Shown piece after piece: positions 6,958 through 8,126 of a DNA stretch of 8,126 nucleotides (the first letter of the stretch is position 1; every line of letters begins with the position of its first letter). Source of the DNA: JBEKCP01 sp050014815 (lineage in GTDB: Bacteria; Planctomycetota; Planctomycetia; Pirellulales; Thermoguttaceae); the NCBI GenBank assembly GCA_050014815.1, contig JBEKCP010000261.1:1-8126 (forward strand). The letters run 5' to 3'. The notes below the pieces were generated by a model that was given only the letters and a program-made list of their open reading frames with translations, had not been told where the DNA came from and made no database searches. The translations under genes and the position numbers were made by a program.

Positions 6958-7098
6958 CGAAATCCGAATATCGAAATCCGAAATCCGAAACAAATCCAAA
7001 ATGCGAAAATCCAAATGTCCGAAACGTCGCTGTTTGGGTCATTGGTGCTTTGGTGATTTGAATTTGTTTCGGATTTCGATATTCGGATTTCGGATTTC
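6958..7098. repeat. AT-rich inverted-repeat element between the NuoF-like and hydrogenase genes (MITE-like)
   Basis: Imperfect inverted arms of about 44 bp, 6958-7001 (CGAAATCCGAATATCGAAAT...) and 7055-7098 (its complement with the CGAAATCC and ATATCG units in shuffled order), surround a 53-bp core. The arms are built from tandem CGAAATCC/GAATAT units. The base composition is far more AT-rich than the surrounding genes. It occupies most of the 196-bp space between the NuoF-like stop (7131) and the hydrogenase ATG (6934), inside an otherwise tight operon. I recall similar elements as common intergenic repeats in planctomycete genomes. Confidence 0.88.
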
Positions 7099-7130
7099 TC
7101 CGATTTACCTCTCGTCAGATCGTTTGATTA

Positions 7131-8126
7131 CTACAGTCTCTTCACCGCGTCGAACCGGCAGACCTCGAAGCAGCGGCCGCACTTGATGCACCTGGCCTGG
7201 TCGATCTCGTGCGGCCCCTTGCGAATGCCCGCGATGCACGGCACCGGGCAGTTCCGGGCGCAAAGCGTGCAGCCGACGCACTTCACCGGGTCGATCTCGA
7301 AGTGGACCAGGGCCGTACACTTGTGCGCCGGGCACCGCTTCTCGACCACGTGGGCCAGGTACTCGTCGTGGAAGTGCTCCAGCGTGCTCAGCACGGGGTT
7401 GGGCGCGGCCCGGCCCAGGCCGCAAAGCGAAGTCTTCTTCATCAAGAGGGCCAGCCGCTTCAACCAGTCGAGGTCCTCCAGGCTCCCCTGGCCGGCGGTG
7501 ATCCGCTGGAGGATCTCGAGCATCCGCACGGTGCCCTCGCGGCAGGGCGTACACTTGCCGCACGACTCGTCCTGGGAGAAGGTAATGTAGAACTTGGCGA
7601 TGTCGACCATGCAGTCGTCTTCGTCGAGGATGATCATGCCGCCGGAGCCCATGATCGAGCCGGCCTTGGCGAGGCTGTCGAAGTCGATGGGGATGTCGAG
7701 CCACTTGGCGGGGATGCATCCGCCGGCGGGGCCGCCCGTCTGGATCGCCTTGAGCTGCCGGCCGTCGGCCACGCCGCCGCCGATCTCGTAGACCACCTCG
7801 CGGAGCGTCGTGCCCATGGGCACCTCGACCAGGCCGGTGTGCTGGATCTTTCCGGCCAGGGCGAAGACCTTGGTGCCGCCGCTCTTTTCGGTGCCGAGGC
7901 GGCGGAACCAGTCGGCCCCGTAGATCACCACGGCCGGGACGTTGGCGAAGGTCTCGACGTTGTTGATCACGGTGGGTTTTCCCCACAGGCCGCTCTCGGT
8001 GGGATAGGGGGGCCGGATCCGCGGCTGCCCGCGCTGGCCCTCGATCGAGTGGATCAGCGCGGTTTCCTCGCCGCAGACGAACGCCCCCGCCCCGAGCCGG
8101 ATCTCCAGGTCGAAGTCGAAGCCCGA
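7131..8126 (-). CDS. hndC: NuoF-like NADH-binding flavoprotein subunit of [FeFe] hydrogenase (HndC/HydB type), C-terminal part (5' end outside window)
   Basis: Holds FMN, binds NAD(H), and passes electrons to the iron-sulfur chain of the hydrogenase; in bifurcating enzymes this subunit is the probable branch point. The 331 residues visible run to a TAG stop at 7131-7133, and the frame is open to the window edge. Seen in order: the flavin/NADH-binding GAGAFVCGEETALIHSIEG and PRIRPPYPTESGLWGKPT; a middle ubiquitin-like/SLBB region; the [4Fe-4S] site SCGKCTPCREGT (fragment C189, C192, C195) with C235 in LCGLGRAAPNP; then CPAHKC; then an added C-terminal domain with two [4Fe-4S] ferredoxin motifs (C283/C286/C289/C293 and C313/C316/C319/C323). 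That ferredoxin tail separates HydB/HndC proteins from complex I NuoF. Any N-terminal [2Fe-2S] domain lies outside. An internal GTG at 7970 is not the start, because the conserved frame continues upstream. Confidence 0.95.
   Translation of the reverse strand, partial: SGFDFDLEIRLGAGAFVCGEETALIHSIEGQRGQPRIRPPYPTESGLWGKPTVINNVETFANVPAVVIYGADWFRRLGTEKSGGTKVFALAGKIQHTGLVEVPMGTTLREVVYEIGGGVADGRQLKAIQTGGPAGGCIPAKWLDIPIDFDSLAKAGSIMGSGGMIILDEDDCMVDIAKFYITFSQDESCGKCTPCREGTVRMLEILQRITAGQGSLEDLDWLKRLALLMKKTSLCGLGRAAPNPVLSTLEHFHDEYLAHVVEKRCPAHKCTALVHFEIDPVKCVGCTLCARNCPVPCIAGIRKGPHEIDQARCIKCGRCFEVCRFDAVKRL

Noticed and set aside
6958..7098. Repeated CGAAATCC units as a CRISPR or tandem regulatory array.
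   Set aside because: The units are irregular, lack spacers of constant length and occur as inverted arms around one core, which is a MITE-like layout.
5030..7186. A very long open frame (over 700 codons) on the plus strand opposite the hydrogenase gene.
   Set aside because: It is antisense to a gene with unmistakable iron-sulfur and H-cluster motifs. The translation is low-complexity and resembles no family, as expected from GC-rich codon bias on the opposite strand.

Overview
The window reads as a high-GC bacterial chromosome fragment, most likely from the Planctomycetota (an anaerobic Pirellulales-like lineage is my best guess). The evidence is two DUF1559-type pseudopilin-like proteins with an N-terminal FTLVELLVV segment, a family greatly expanded in planctomycetes, and intergenic regions crowded with long palindromic repeats of the kind I associate with those genomes. 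The taxonomic call is inference; no RNA marker is present.

Layout, left to right. (1) 1-735, plus: the C-terminal part of a membrane-bound pyrophosphatase (hppA), cut by the window edge. (2) 735-842: a palindromic element (copy A) flanked by an 11-bp direct repeat, between the convergent hppA and thiF genes. (3) 851-1894, minus: a ThiF/MoeB-type adenylyltransferase. (4) 1895-2257: no gene, but a nested compound palindrome of about 275 bp. (5) 2258-3061, minus, and 3414-4280, plus: two divergent DUF1559 pseudopilin-like genes with copy C of the palindromic element between them. (6) 4281-4502: no gene, only palindromic modules. (7) 4503-8126, minus: a three-gene operon for a multimeric NAD(H)-linked [FeFe] hydrogenase, transcribed right to left in the order NuoF-like subunit (start outside the window), catalytic [FeFe] hydrogenase, NuoE-like subunit. 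The last two genes overlap by 4 bp (ATGA). An AT-rich inverted-repeat element fills most of the 196-bp gap between the first two.

The hydrogenase subunits match the HydABC/HndACD architecture. The NuoE-like and NuoF-like proteins form the NADH-oxidising part, and the catalytic subunit carries a NuoG-like N-terminal iron-sulfur relay plus the H-cluster domain. Such complexes make or use H2 with NAD(H), often with ferredoxin by electron bifurcation. A membrane pyrophosphatase nearby fits an energy-limited anaerobic lifestyle, but it is not part of the operon.

The most striking observations concern the repeats. A third copy (B) of the same palindromic element lies inside the hydrogenase coding sequence. 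It is read in frame and adds about 40 residues between the second and third H-cluster motifs, with no stop codon. Copy A is bounded by a perfect 11-bp direct repeat that looks like a target-site duplication. Removing it rebuilds a junction in which the convergent hppA and thiF stop codons overlap. Together these suggest a mobile or formerly mobile palindromic family that can enter genes as well as spacers.
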